Shown here: in pieces, positions 37,561 to 51,478 of the stretch | Layout of the letters: every line of letters begins with the position of its first letter | Numbering within the stretch: position 1 is the stretch's first letter | Assembly: GCF_000002995.4 (NCBI RefSeq) | Contig: NW_025062477.1 | Span: 9,644,649 to 9,708,648, forward strand | DNA length: 64,000 nucleotides | DNA from: Brugia malayi | Taxonomy: Eukaryota > Nematoda > Chromadorea > Rhabditida > Onchocercidae | Reading direction: 5' to 3' | Position numbers and translations under genes: made by a program | The notes under the pieces: generated by a model | Databases searched by the model: none | Told to the model about the DNA's origin: nothing | Seen by the model: only the letters and a program-made list of their open reading frames with translations

Positions 37561-40500
37561 TTTTTCAGTAAATTTTGCAGAATTTTTCAAGAAATTAAGG
37601 AAGTGGTTAGAAGAAATCCAGAATCTTTATCATCACTTTTCCACAGATCCCTTTCTTATTCTTCTGCATTGTCCTTCCCGTATCTGTTGTGTTTCTCAAT
37701 TCCTTCTGTTGTCGATTGTATTTTTTCAGCGAACCTGTCCGGTCAACCACATTGGCACAAAACTGTTGCGCTTCCCATGCCAAAACAGCGGTTCTCAGAG
37801 GCAACAACGATAATAAGAATTAGGCCAATTAGTCATAAAAAATTAATAAATAAGAACTTCCTTCTGAATTCTTTTTTCTTTTGAAGGATGGAGTAGATAT
37901 GTTATGTTTGGAATAAACGAACAACTCTCACATTAAATACATCAACTTCTTTCAACAGAATAAAAAAATACCACAACATGATATATTTAAATGAGTACCT
38001 GACATCTTTTATAAGAAATGTCATCTAGAATCAACGCTTTTCTTCTTCATTACTTTTCATTTGATCTGCAAAACGGTATGGAGAATGGTATTAGCTGATT
38101 GAATTCTATGAAACCGAAGCAATGATAAACATGCATCTATTGATCTTTAAATAAGTAATGTGGTAAATGATATTTGGTGAAATATCAGTCATTATTTGAT
38201 TATTAGAGTGTTGTCTCAATAACTATTCGAAATCAAGTCTGACAATCACGTATCGATCAGTTTGTCCTACGTTAAAGTAGCTATCGATCAATTTCAATTT
38301 ATCTTATTGCACATCTCTTTTCCGGTTAACAAGTTTTTGCGTTAGCAATAAAATATTATAGACGGTACAATCATACATTAGAAGGGATAGGTTTAATCAG
38401 ATATTTGATTATTGATATTTATACTGTTCAATTATCTGAATTGCATAAAACAGATAGAGAGGAAATAAATAAGATAGTATGTCAACACTGTTATTGCATT
38501 AGGGAAAAAAATTTGCATATTAGAGTGGAATTATTTACTTCTGAACTTGCACTGATAGTTGGAGGACCAAATATTAATCATGTTGCACACCGCGAAAGGA
38601 ATGAAGGAAATAAGCGAAAGATGATGTCGCGACAAAGTGCCATGGCAAAGATAGTTAATGCGACAACATTGATCTGTGACACGAAGGTCGTTCATGGTTC
38701 AACAGACTCGGTATCCTTCAAAAACATCCATTCATTATAAATGGAAATAAATTGCTCGAGGAACTGATAACAGTCATAAAAAACCAATCAATAGATATCA
38801 GAAACCTTAAGTTCTAATAGTTTCAATTATGATAACTTTTGCCCTTCGCAAAAGTTATCCGACTGTCTTTTCATCATGCAGTATGGAGGACAGTGCATTT
38901 GATCTTTTCAAAGCTGTTCAAGCTTTATCCAACAAGCACATCCGCTAATTATACCAGCGAAAATTTCAGGTGTCAGATTTTTGACAGATAGAATTAGATT
39001 TCCAAAAACATTTCCTACTGTGCTGTAAAATTATTCAGTCAATGTAAAATGAATGCTAAAGTTTGATTTTTTAATAATCATGTTTCTTATCACGTCTTTC
39101 TATCATAATCGACGTAAATGCATGAGAAAAACGAGTCTGCTCGCTGCTTTATTTCAATTGCAGCATTTTATTATGCAATGTGTGTTTTTGCGTCACTCAT
39201 TAAGTTGATGACTTACTATTGCTTTGCTACTACATGCAATTAACGTATCATAAAGGTAATAAAAACAGACAATTTCACGATGTACGATCAAATGACAGCA
39301 GTGTACGAATGATATATTGCAACAGAAAACATGTTGTAAGTAATATTTTATAATAAGCATTACAGAACTAGTAATGATTAAAAAATATATCGTTAAAAAA
39401 GATGCAATGAAAAGTTTACTTAACAAATTCTTTTTATGGTTGGACCTAAGAATTTCGCGGAATTGGGAATAAGGTAAATCTAGACTTATCGAGAAATTAA
39501 ACGAGACTCGAAAGTATCGGAAAGCGCGACTTGAAAAAGTTTCACTTATCTGTATTTCTCGAATGAGTAATAACAAGAGGTCAGCCAGCCAATTTCTTTT
39601 ATTTTAAAAAATACAATGCATAAATACATAAATATAGCGATAAACAAGATAAGTGACTGTTCCATCCTTCGGTTCCCACCACAAATTTAGTTGATTTTCT
39701 TAACTGTGTTGAACTGTTAGGTTCTCTATAAAATTGCTTCTTTTACGATTGTACTCTTAATTTTACACTTAAATACACTTCTTTAGAGAGTTTTATTATC
39801 CATAATATAAAAATGATAAATGCTAATCAAAAAAAATCAATTAGTCAGTTTATTAATTTGCTAATTATACTACCGAAAATTTCAGGTGTCAGATTTTTGA
39901 CAGTCAGAATTAGATTTCCAAAAACATTTCTTACTGTACTGTAAAATTATTCGATCAATGTAAAATGAATGATAAGTTTGATTTTTTGATAATCATTATT
40001 AATTTGCTTAAATTTCTCTTTTGTACAGAAGCAATTCACTTAAGAAGATTGCCAACTGCACAGAAAATAAATGTCTGAAGTAAACAGCGCATTACTGTCC
40101 TCCACAGTAAAATTGCGCCAAATAAAGACAGTGCATGACGGCCTTGGGATTGTAGTTTTCACTCGAATCCAAAAGAAATCCTCTTTTAAAATTCGTCGTA
40201 CGTCTTGGTGTTCAATTGAGCAGTTGATTCGGTTTTGTGGGTGAGCAGTGGTTGCTCTAAAGGCGATGAATTTATGCTTCCCATGATTTGCTACTTTGTT
40301 TCGCTGAGATTGACCATTTAAGAGTAATAAGTAATGAGCTTTCGAAAGAGGTTGTAGAATAATGATATTCGTGAGGATAGATGTCAAAAATTAAAAGAGG
40401 TGAATGACACTATTTAGCAAGAAGAAACAGCAAATCTTTGTTGAAGCGATAGGTGAATTGATAAAACAAGTAGATGAATGCATATTGGAGTTACTAGTTG

Positions 40501-41782
40501 CTGCAGTGTTGTGGAATGAATTATATGAAAAAAACTACAGAGACTGCATAGAATATTTTGGGGGCTGATATTTTGATGTATTTTAACAAGTAAATTCATC
40601 GAGTCTTTGTACTGTTTTGCTAACCTGTAAAGGTTTGACTTGAGCTTATTGCTAATTAATATCACATTGAGAGTTTTCGTTTGGATGAATTATACAATGA
40701 TTGTCTCCATTTTTCATAATTTACTTTATAGAAACCAGCAGAGTAGAAGAAGGTCGTGAGAAAGCTTTAGAATGTCAAGAAAATCATGAAAAAGTCTTGG
40801 AAATGTGTGCTTTTATATTCTTGATGAACCTTTATACGTACGAGCTTTAAGCCAAACTTGGACGGTACGTTTTGCTGAAATTAAATCTTTTATCGATTTC
40901 TCTTTTTCTTTTATGATTACTGTTGAAACTTGTTTGTAGTATTTGATAGTTGAAATGGTACTTGAGCTGTATTCATCATGCACAATTTAAACTGGTCTGT
41001 TACTTCCTGTTTAGTTCACAGTGTACATTAATCCAATTATTATCTACATTTTTCTTGGGACTAGATGATTTCTGCATAAAAATTCGGAAGTTATAATTTT
41101 GTATTAGCTTGTCATAATGAAGTGTCTTTGAAGGTTATCTTCAACCTTTACACTGTTTACAGAAGAAAACAGTTGATGTCCTGAAAAAAGTTTTGAGGAA
41201 TGTCAGCTATAAACGGAAATAATCCAGCAGTTCGTATACCAATTGTGAATAATGTTATATTAAATGATGTATTGCAATCACAGTAATTCTTTCATATTAC
41301 CTTTTAATTTTTAATTTTTTTAATTTTATTAACTATAATCAATGAGTGAATGGAATTACAAAAAAGGAAGGGTAATTTGAGGTATTAAGCCACACTTCTT
41401 ATATTAGTTTACTTGTCTCTGCAAGAAATATTCTCGGAAAAAGGATTGTTTCCATAAAGAATAGGTGAGATTAATCATAAAAGTTGATAAGACTAAAAGT
41501 ATTGAGGATATTTAAAAGTTCAAGCACTCTAATCTTTCAAGAGTAAATTTTTTTCAATAAACAAAAGCTATAAGCTAGTGATTATAGTTGTTTGGAGAAG
41601 AAAATATAAGAAAACCTTTGGATAAAATAAAACGTAGTTAGTGTTATTATTTTCGTTTTAATCTTCCTATCAACTTCTAATATGTTCTTTTCTACTCCAT
41701 TTATTTTTAAAGAAGAACGACATGTTATATTAAATGATGTATTGTTATTTATTATTATTATCAACCTATATTTGCCTTGCAG
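37561..41782. other. Region between nhr-23 and sin-3
   Basis: Mostly AT-rich. It holds a 135-bp direct repeat (38945 and 39861) and a 23-bp repeat (41252 and 41722). Plus-strand codons from 41200 read MSAINGNNPAVRIPIVNN and look protein-like, but no donor gives the phase needed to join the first clear sin-3 exon. ORFs at 38405-38740 (+) and 39193-39576 (-) lack supporting features. Confidence 0.5.
38945..39995 (+). repeat. About 135-bp direct repeat, two copies
   Basis: Copies at 38945-39079 and 39861-39995 share AAATTTCAGGTGTCAGATTT and AATTAGATTTCCAAAAACAT and differ by a dozen or so bases and small indels. They are 0.8 kb apart. Confidence 0.85.
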
Positions 41783-44700
41783 ACGTGAAAACGCTGTGAC
41801 AAATGGTAGTGCTTCACTTCAACCAAATCAGGTATCTGAAACGACACGTGAAAGCAGCATGCGTGGAAATGTAAAAATATATTTCTAAAATTTTCTTTTT
41901 TTTGTCTTTAAATGAACCCAAATTGTTTACTTAGTTTTTTTTTGCAGAGACTGCGTGTTGAAGATGCATTATGCTATTTGGATCAAGTAAAACAGCAGTT
42001 TGCGGATGCACCAGATGTCTACGTTAACTTCCTCGATGTCATGAAAGATTTCAAATCCCAAGCGTAAGTTTCTTAAACCTCTAAGAAGATTTAGCGGTTA
42101 AAATATAGTGATTAAGCATTTCATACTTGCCGGTAGAACAGTTAAGAAGACAAGCGAATATAACAAGATGTTCATTTCTAAAGTTTTTGGATATTGGTTT
42201 GAACTGTGAGTCTTGAGATTTGTAATATTTACACTTATATAGACAGATAAATAACTAGATGGTTATGCTTTTTTAATTTTTCTACTACTTTTTTTCACCA
42301 TTTCTCCAAATTTTGTAAACAATATCACAGATTTTTAGCATTGATACACCTGGTGTAATAAAGCGGGTTTCACGTTTGTTTCGTGGTCGACCTAATTTAA
42401 TCATTGCATTTAACACATTTCTGCCACCTGGATTTGATGTTTCCGTTGACGGGATAAAGGTCATCATAACTGAACCAAATGGTCGTAGACAAATCATAAA
42501 TGAAAGTATGTTTTGCTTAGAAGTCGTTCTGCAAAAGATTATATTAAGCATAGCAGTGGTTAATGTTATAATAGCGGACACTCATTTCATTGTAATACTT
42601 TTTTTTTTTTTGAAACTGAAAAACATGGGAGTTGGTTTTTGCATACAACCGTATTGAAAAGATTTTTGCTATTTCTTATGGAACGTGCCACACTGTTACA
42701 GAGATTCTTATCTGTCTTTTTTTTTTTTTTTTTTTTTTTTCATGGAATTATGTTTGGTGATCTCCGAATAGCAATACTGTCATTATTATGAGTCATCCTA
42801 CCTTTATCTGCTTACCTTTCCGAATCGTTTTTATTTCTGTTCCTTCTTATCCTTCTAAAAGCGTCGAAGCTTTTTTTAACAACAGAGAAAATACAAAATG
42901 AAATTGCGCGCCCTGTAGATCTTGTTACTCAATCGTAACCCCTTCTCTTCCATGTGTTAAATATGAGTAGCGTTTTCTGGAGTTCTACTAAAATTCTGGA
43001 CTAAAAGAATCTGTGTTGCTTTAATTTGCATGGGATAAATTAAGTCAGAAGATATTCCGTGAATAATACATTATAATTTAATTAATGTTTGAATTTAGTG
43101 TTACTGGATATGTTTTGTTATCATTGTTTCCAATTTGTCAGAAAAATTAAAAGGAAATGATTATACACATAGTTTTCAGATCATTCTGAATCGTCCACTT
43201 CTGAATTATCAGAAACAACACAAAATTCTGAAGTGACAAAAGCTTCACTTCCGGTTGAACCTGTTGCGGATATTACTGGAGATCCATTATTAGCAGCAAG
43301 TGAAGCCAGTGCATCAGTTCCTGAATTGGAACCAGTTATGACCGGACAACAGGAAAATGAACTGACACCGGTTGCTACAGATCCGCAGTGTAGTGAAATT
43401 AGGTCCACCACTTTTTTGTCAAATCGTGTCACCACTGCAACCTATCAAGATGCTATAATGTACAGAAACAAAGTGATGGTGAGTGATTATATTATAAATT
43501 AAACATAAAGTGTAATATATCATATTGGATTGTGATGATCTTATACTTGAAGTGGAAAAGTTCTCAAAAATTTCATTTTCAGGCTCGATTTGAGGATCGG
43601 CCTGAGATCTATCATAAATTCCTTGAAATTCTTCAACGGCTTCATCGATTAACACAGGTAAAATTTACCTTCTGTTTAGTAGACTCTACGGTTACTTTAT
43701 TTACATGCGTGCCTCTTGACGTCGCTGTCTAATATGCATGATTTCTTTAAAAAGAAAGACATTTCCATATTGACCAATAAGTCAGAGTGATGAGGATTGC
43801 TTTTATTATATGATAGTCAAGTGTAGTTTTTTTGTTGTCTGTATCTGAAATCTTTGAGAGCAGAATTTTATATTTGTATTCTAGTCGGAAACATATTCCT
43901 ATAATTCCAAATGAATAGTTTGTATAGGAATATTTTTTTTTTTTCACTGACTAGAAATCAACAGTTATTCAGGAGTTGCATTTCAGGAGGGAGGAGTCAT
44001 TCAGGGATATAAACGAGCTCTGGAAGCAGTCGAAATGCTTTTTGAAAATGACACAGATTTAGTACAAGAATTTAAGCAGCAATTTCAGCCTAGCTGTTCT
44101 GGAAATTCTTGCACATCCTCTAGTACGCTTCGAGATACAGCCAGTAAAGTAATCTTCTTTCCAAAAATTCAATCTGATTAATTTTCTTTGTGAGATTAGT
44201 CGTAAACTTTTTAGGGAAGAGTCCAGAAGAGTGGGGAACGCAGTACTTTTGTCGTTTCTCCTCAGCCTGTTTGTGTTCCAAAAGTGCAGAATCTACAAGG
44301 AATGAGTCCTGGAAAGCGTGCCGTTTATATGTGTTCTACAACAGCAGCCAAGGTCTTTTTTAAAAGCGTATTGCCATGTTTTATGTAACAGTAGCCCAAC
44401 ATGTTTGAATGTCTTTTGGGTACTATGAATAGTATAATATTAATAGTAGATGCAGCAAATACTAATGTAAGACGACTGAATTGTTTGAGCTATATTTAAG
44501 TTTAAGCATAGCCTAATAGTTTTTATCATTTAACACTATTAATGTTGTGTTTTGTTTGCAGAGAGCGAAATTAGGAACTATTAATATGTTAACCTATGAT
44601 ACAGATGTTGAAGAAGCAGCCAAATTTGGTACCGTTGAAGATTATCTTTTCTTTGACAAGGTATGCTGGCTACAAGAAGTAAGCTTTCTGATATTTTTTG

Positions 44701-47700
44701 ACTTTTCTTTAAATCTTTTACATAATCAAACATTTTTACTGGTGTTTGGTGGAAACTGATGAATTGAAGTACTTGTGAAAAAGTCAGTATTTTAGTGTTT
44801 CATGCAAAGCATCAGAAGGTTTTTTTTTGTTGCACAATGGTATGTAAAAATTACTTAATATGTTCAAACTTTCTAAGGTCAATATTAATTTTTTTGCGTC
44901 AAATTAGCTTTTAATTTATTTCGTATTTTTGATTCTTAACAGTTCTTATTGGTAATGTTGCTCAAGATGTAAAAATACATATTTTGAATTTAAGGAGAAG
45001 TTCTAACTTACGGAAATTATTGAGAAATTTTGTAGGTACGGAAAGCTCTTATTGATAATGGTGTGCATGAAAACTTTCTGCGATGTCTTGCTTTGTATAA
45101 CCAAAGCATTATTTCAAAAATCGAACTTGTGGAACTTTTGACACCTTTCATTGGGTAAAATTTTCCAAAAATATTCACGAATAGAAAATGTCAGTTTACT
45201 AGTAATTATGTTTTAGTAGTGCTAATTGCTCCTCCTCATGGCATAAATGAAAGATTTTTAAAAATTGTTTTTTTTTTTTTTTTACTTTTTGATCGTTTTT
45301 GACGCTGTTTATTGACGTCATATTTCGCACTTAATTTTCTTCAGACGTTTCACAGTGTTACTGAAGCATGTGAAAGAACTGTTGGGCTTGCCGGATATAC
45401 ATAATGATAGTCAACAGAACGACGACAAACATCGACGCCGACAAGCTCAAATGAACGATGACATGGAATTGGAACACAAAATTGGTAATTTCAAAAATTA
45501 GGATTATTATATAAGAAAATTGTGCTGTACATTTTTTCTTATTGCGAACTAAATTCATTCTTCTTGATTTGATATGACTTCATGCGTCTTCTAAGACAAA
45601 AAAATTTCAGATTATGCTACATGTCGAAGACTGGGTGTTAGTTATAGGTCTTTACCTGAATCATACGAAAAGCCACTTTGTTCTGGTCGAACATCTCTTT
45701 GTGAATCAGTCCTCAACGATTCATGGGTTTCATTTCCGTGTTGGTCTTCTGAGGATAGTTCAGCCGTCCATTCTAAGAAAACACAGTTTGAAGAGTTTGT
45801 ATTTCGCACGGAGGATGAACGTTATGAGGTTTGTGTAAATGTCACATGTTTCTTCATTTCTTTAATTAAATAATGTGTTTTAGAAGATGAATTTTTCAGC
45901 TGGACATCGTAATTGAAGTGAACAAAACAGCTTTAGAGGTTTTGGAAATGGTTCAACGAAAGATGTTGCGAATGAAAAATGAGGAATTGAAATGTTTTCG
46001 TTTGGGTCCTTCTTTGGGTGGCAGTTCTAATTCGATAATGTTACGCGCACTACAGCGAATTTATGGGTAAAGTTATAGAACTTTCTAAATTGCATCAAAC
46101 TGAAGTAGTAAAAAGTAAGTAATTTTAGCAGTTGAACTTGTGGAGATTTATTTTTTTAGGGATCATACCGTAAAGATGTTGGAAGGAGCAATGAAAAGTC
46201 CTCAAGTTATGATACCAAGACTAATTGAACGAATGCGGCAAAAAGATGTCGAATGGCGTAAAAATCAAGAACTGTGTAATCGTATCTGGCGTGAAGAAAC
46301 AGAGAAACATTACACAAAAAGTCTAGATCATCAAGCAGTAATCTTTAAGCAAAATGATTTAAAACTACTTCGTGCGAAAACGATCGTGAGCCAGTTCGAA
46401 AATTTATATGATGAGGTAAGGTATTGCATTTGAATTCATTCCGTAATTTTTTCTGTTGAGATTTAACGAAATAGTAACCAAAATAATTTTAATTAGTAAC
46501 AACCAGAACGTAAATGAAAGGATTGATTTTTTAAAGTCATGTTATTTTTTAAGTACGGTGAGTCCAAGATAGTGAATTTCATGTCCAGAGAAGTCGATAT
46601 CGTTTAGCTGAGTCTTAGTCTAATTTTCTCTCTTTTGAAAATTGTAACAAAGTGATAATCTGTTCGATTTGTTTCTAGTATTTTCCGATTCCTTATATTT
46701 GCAGAAAGTACAGCTTTGTTAGAACTAGGTTAAGTGAAACGCGTGTTTTAATCCAGTTCTGTTGATAATTTAGCGTGCTGATCGAAATGATGAAGGTGAA
46801 TCGGTGGAATATGGACCACATTGTGTTTATTCATATCCGGAAGATATACGTGTCCTGTATGATGTTAACGATTTAATAATACATTATGTGAAACGACAGG
46901 CAAACATTCAGAAAGAGGAAAAACGTCATGCAAAACGTTATCTGAAACGTTTTGTTCCGGAATTATTCAATATTCCGCCCCAAGAGTTAAGTGATGAGGA
47001 GGAAGTAGAAGGACGAGATCGTATCGGTTCGTAATTTAAAAAAATTTTTTTTTGCTGAAAGGATTTAATGAATAAAAGTATTTATTGTATTCTTCTTCAT
47101 ATAATATAATTTTTACATTAGTTTTTTTGATGGACAATACATTATCTGGTGCTTAATGCTATAATGATATTAAAGATCAAAATTCTGAAGAGCAAAATGT
47201 TGGATTGAACACAGACGAAGCTCAAAAGATAAGTGACGATGTGGATTCGAAAAATGTATGATAAGTGAAGACACTTTATAGAAATATTTATTATTGCAAG
47301 ATGTATCTTTTTTTGGAATTAGACATGGCATATATTTTTCCGACGTAATTAAGAATTGTAGCAAAGTAGCAGATGTTGTTTAATTCTTAGCTTAGGGAAT
47401 TATCGCTTCTTAAACAGAATAAATTTTCTTCTTTTGATAAAGGTCCTTTCCGTTGTGTAACTCTCAACAAGTTCGAATTTTAAAGTGTATTAGGTTTATT
47501 GGTTACGTAGTATATGCTGGATTTCAAGCAGTTGTTTGGCCTTTTTTAGTTTGAAGTTTTCGAACTGCAAATTTTTGAAATGTAATGTTTTAAGGCTCAA
47601 TTTTCAAATGAAACCGAAACATCTACATATCGTCTTTTCTATGGTGCCAACACATGGTGCATATTCATTAGACTTCATCATTTAATGTGTGATCGATTGG

Positions 47701-49607
47701 CGTATTTGAAGAAAAAACATCAAGAAATTATTAAGAATCATGAAGTAATTTACAGCATATTCATTTTTTAGCTTTAAAAAACCAATACTAACTGGTATTT
47801 TGAATGTGTTTTGACTTTTAAGCCTTGAAAAACAAGCCTATTTTCTCGGATCTTAAATTCATTATTTAAGAAGCAAGATGTTATATAGAATCATTAGGAG
47901 CTAAAATTTTTTTATAAGAAATCATTTTTAATTTTTTGTAATAATTTTCCATATGATTTAGGAAGTATAATGAATTGTTCAGGTAGAAGAGCGCATACGG
48001 ATGGAACGAGAATCTGTAATAAACCGATGTACCGGTGATGGTGGTTCGTTGGAATCAGTTGAACTAGATACAAAACTTGGTTTGTCTTTGCTGAAACCGG
48101 ATACCCAAAATCCGGTTAACTACTACGTTGCATTGATCAATGAAGTCAAAAATCTTTTGGATGGTCTTATTGATAGTGTTGCTTTTGAAGACAACATCAG
48201 GTAAAGTGATAGCGAATTGATTGAAGCATTTTGTAACATGCAACGGGCCTTATTCAAATTATATCAGTTTATTGTGTTTTTTTTTTTTTTCAGAAAAATG
48301 TTCGGGACAGCTGCTTATTTAACATTTACAATGGATAAAATTATCATGACAATTGCACGGCAACTACAAAACATGTCTTGCGAGGATGCGAACGTTGCTA
48401 GTATGGATCTGTATAAAAAATACCGTTTTGAGCGTCCCGTCAGTTTGTACAGTCGAGACAAAAATGAAGAAAATATTGATGATGCTTATGAACGGGCTGC
48501 ACAAGAAGTGCTTGTTAATCAAAACTGTTTCAAAACTTTCTTCCTTCATGATACTCGAAGCGTTACGATGGAACTGATTGACAGTAATGTCACCGAAGAA
48601 GGAGAGAAAGGTGACAGTGACCAAGAGTGGAGTCGTTACGTACATCACTATGTTGAGGTTGAATAAATTTTCTAGTAATTTTTTCATTTATTAACGCATC
48701 CTATTTTTATTCATTGTAGTGCGTCGCTTAACATTGATTATGTATATTACTTAATTTTTTCATCTATTCAGGAAATATATAGGTTTATATAGTTTTTTTA
48801 GAGTCTTACTAATGAACCGTCATCATCAGCATTAAGTCAGGAAGATCAGCAGCAGATGCTCGAGACCATTGGTGAAAGACCTCCTTTATTTCTTATGAAA
48901 TATATCAAAGCGGGAATAGACAAGTACAGGTCTGTTCTTATGGCAGGTTGCTTTCCTATAGTGCTTCGAAACAGATTGTTGTTTTGTTTTAATTATTCCA
49001 TTCTTAATATTCCTTATTGTCATCAGTTTTAGAAAGAGGAACGATGAAACGAGTAAAAAGAATGAAGATGGAAATGGAGAACAGAAGTTGGAAGAGAAAT
49101 TGTCCTTTACGGTGAGTGAAGACTTAAGCGCTCTGTTTTCTCCAGCTGGAAATTATAAAATGCGATTTACTAAGGGTTCAGGTGATCTTTTGATAAGAAC
49201 CGGAGCACCGCGAAAAGGGATGGATGTAAGTTTACGATTTATTTGGTTTCATTCATTCATTGATTTATTTGCTCAGTTTCAGAAATAGCTGATTAATCTG
49301 CTTTAAGAAGTTGTGTTCTGATTGGAGGCTGTAGAAAATATTTTTAACAGTTACTTATATGCTGCTAACCTTTTTGCAGAAGCATAGAATAGTCACAGGA
49401 CGGAGAAAAGACCGTTTTTTGGCATGGTTAGAAGAACGGTTGTGCGAAGATGGTGGAGATGTGTTGGGTCCGCGAAACTGGCTTGCAGATGGTTCACGAA
49501 TAGTACCTGTGCGCCATCCTGAGTTTCCCTATATCACTTACAATCGTTATTTCTCTTCCATTTCCAGTACTTCTTCAACTTCATCATCAACTCGTAGTCA
49601 GCGTTGA
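41783..49607 (+). CDS. sin-3: SIN3-family transcriptional corepressor (5' end unresolved)
   Basis: Twenty-one exons: 41783-41870, 41948-42063, 42339-42505, 43180-43478, 43583-43657, 43987-44148, 44215-44352, 44562-44660, 45036-45154, 45345-45484, 45611-45828, 45900-46066, 46160-46415, 46774-47026, 47176-47255, 47595-47744, 47983-48200, 48294-48657, 48802-48929, 49027-49225, 49380-49607; all phases agree, about 1221 residues. SIN3 scaffolds histone deacetylase complexes. PAH1 lies at about 30-100 ([34 protein letters not shown]), a second PAH-like unit at 210-290 ([22 protein letters not shown]), PAH3 at about 350-440 ([22 protein letters not shown]) and the HDAC-interaction/corepressor region from about 470 ([28 protein letters not shown]). 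The C-terminal domain has [20 protein letters not shown]. The first exon starts in phase 2, so either an upstream coding exon is missing or SL trans-splicing at 41782 leads to initiation at the ATG at 41859. Confidence 0.93.
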
Positions 49608-51478
49608 AGTTATAGCATATATCTTATTTGTAAGACACTGTGAGTCGATCAAAATTCCGGTTTTTTCCAGTAGTTTAGTGGATTTCTAATACTTCGATGG
49701 TTTTAGTTATAGCGTTTTGAATAACTGAGCTAAATAGTGTAAAAAGACGTATATTATATTATATTGCATCCAGGCTATACTCCATAATGTTTAAAATCCA
49801 TGAGTTTATTCAGTTCACTTACACTTTGTCACTTTCATTAAGTGTAGAAATAAGTTCCTGAAAAATTAAAACATTTATATTTGGCAGGGGTCTGTGAAAT
49901 TAACTTAAAAAATTTGTGTTTTGTTTCTCACCGCACTCATTTTTGTTCAACTTAATTGGTTTGAACAGGTTAGGCTTTTCAAGAGTGGCAGTTTAGGACC
50001 AAATATTTAATATTAGGTGAGGAAGCACGCTAAATAGCATCGAAAAGTAGTCACAGAATCGAGCTTCTTTCCAGTACTGATTGGTCTTCTGTTGCATTAC
50101 ATCTTATATATTTCCTGAATTTTTATTCATTTTACATCGATATGAAGAGTGTACAGGTTCCAGCCTATTCACTCATCCGAATTTTCACATCTTACAACAT
50201 TATGTTATGTTCCAACAATGACGATGTTGACATTTCTTATCATATTCGGAACTTTTTTTTTTTTTTTTGTGCATAGATGTATTGATGTTGAAAGGGGATA
50301 AACAGTTATGGATTGTTTAGCTGCCACCAGAGAAACTAGATATTCTTGTCATTTGTTCTCTTCATTTTAAGTTTTGGGCTTTCTAAGTCCTTCTGAATCA
50401 TTATATAGGAATATCTACTTTTAGAATTTATGAGCTCGATTAAATATGAAATACTGAATAGGACTAAATAAAACTTACACCTCTTAAAATATGGGAAAGT
50501 AATGGACTATTAAGGATGTCACTATGCACTTCTTAAGCAGAGGAAAGAAGGCGATGGCTTCATAGCTTATATATAAGCTTTTGGGGAACGAGCTGCAATT
50601 TGAAGAAATTTATTTCCATTGTGAATTAGATAGTACTTAAAAGTGGGACCATTATAATGCGAACGAGGAATGACAAATAACGATTATTGCACTTTATCGA
50701 CTACGTATTAGAGCGATATCACTTGATGAAGATTACGAGGAACATTTCTTAAACTGCAACATTGGTTGAGAATTTTATAATTCGTTATTAACGAAATAGA
50801 AGCAAACGGAGGGAATGTTTATGTTTCAAGAAATGATCCTCTTACAACATATAAGTTATTTGAATAGAAATCGTAAGGACGAAAGCACAGTGCATTTTGT
50901 AACTCAGTAATGGACTGTATGTTTTTCCGCACAAAGTGGTTGGGATGAGTTGGAGAAAACTTGTAGTGAGGTTATCTTCGCAAGATTGCTTTAATTTCTT
51001 ATTACAATAAATTGGAAACCGAATTTAATATATACAAATACATTACAAAATATAAGCTAAAAAGTAAGCTAGAAAATGACCAAAGTAATTAATTGCGCAA
51101 TTATTCTCTGAACATGGTGGGGACACGGAATTAATAATAAATACAGTCATTTGTCAACAAAAGTTTTCAAATTCAAACAAGACATGAGTCAAGATACGGC
51201 GGGAATCTTTTATCCTTTATCAATTCTGTTTGCTATTCGTAGACCATATACAAGAAATACCTATATATGCTAGCTAGGAAAAACGAAAGAACTATCAGGT
51301 TCCACCGAAAATAAATGTGCGTGACATATGCATAAAATGAATAATGTAATGCAATCTCCAATAAATGCAAGTTCTCAAGTTATGTAAACACTCATTCCAA
51401 ATCAACAAAAAGTGTATGATTGGCCTGAGCTTTTTAACGATGAGCAGATAATTATTAATTAGCATAGTTGGCATAGCT
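49608..51478. other. Intergenic between convergent sin-3 and OSER1-like
   Basis: AT-rich with no coding signal. One AATAAA lies at 50467-50472, 860 bases after the sin-3 stop. Confidence 0.5.

Noticed and set aside
38405..38740. 111-codon plus-strand ORF between nhr-23 and sin-3
   Set aside because: Less biased than others (REEINKIVCQHCYCIREKN) but no recognised domain, homologue or splice support; ends just before the 135-bp repeat.
39193..39576. 127-codon minus-strand ORF
   Set aside because: Composition is random AT-rich with no family features; overlaps no conserved pattern.
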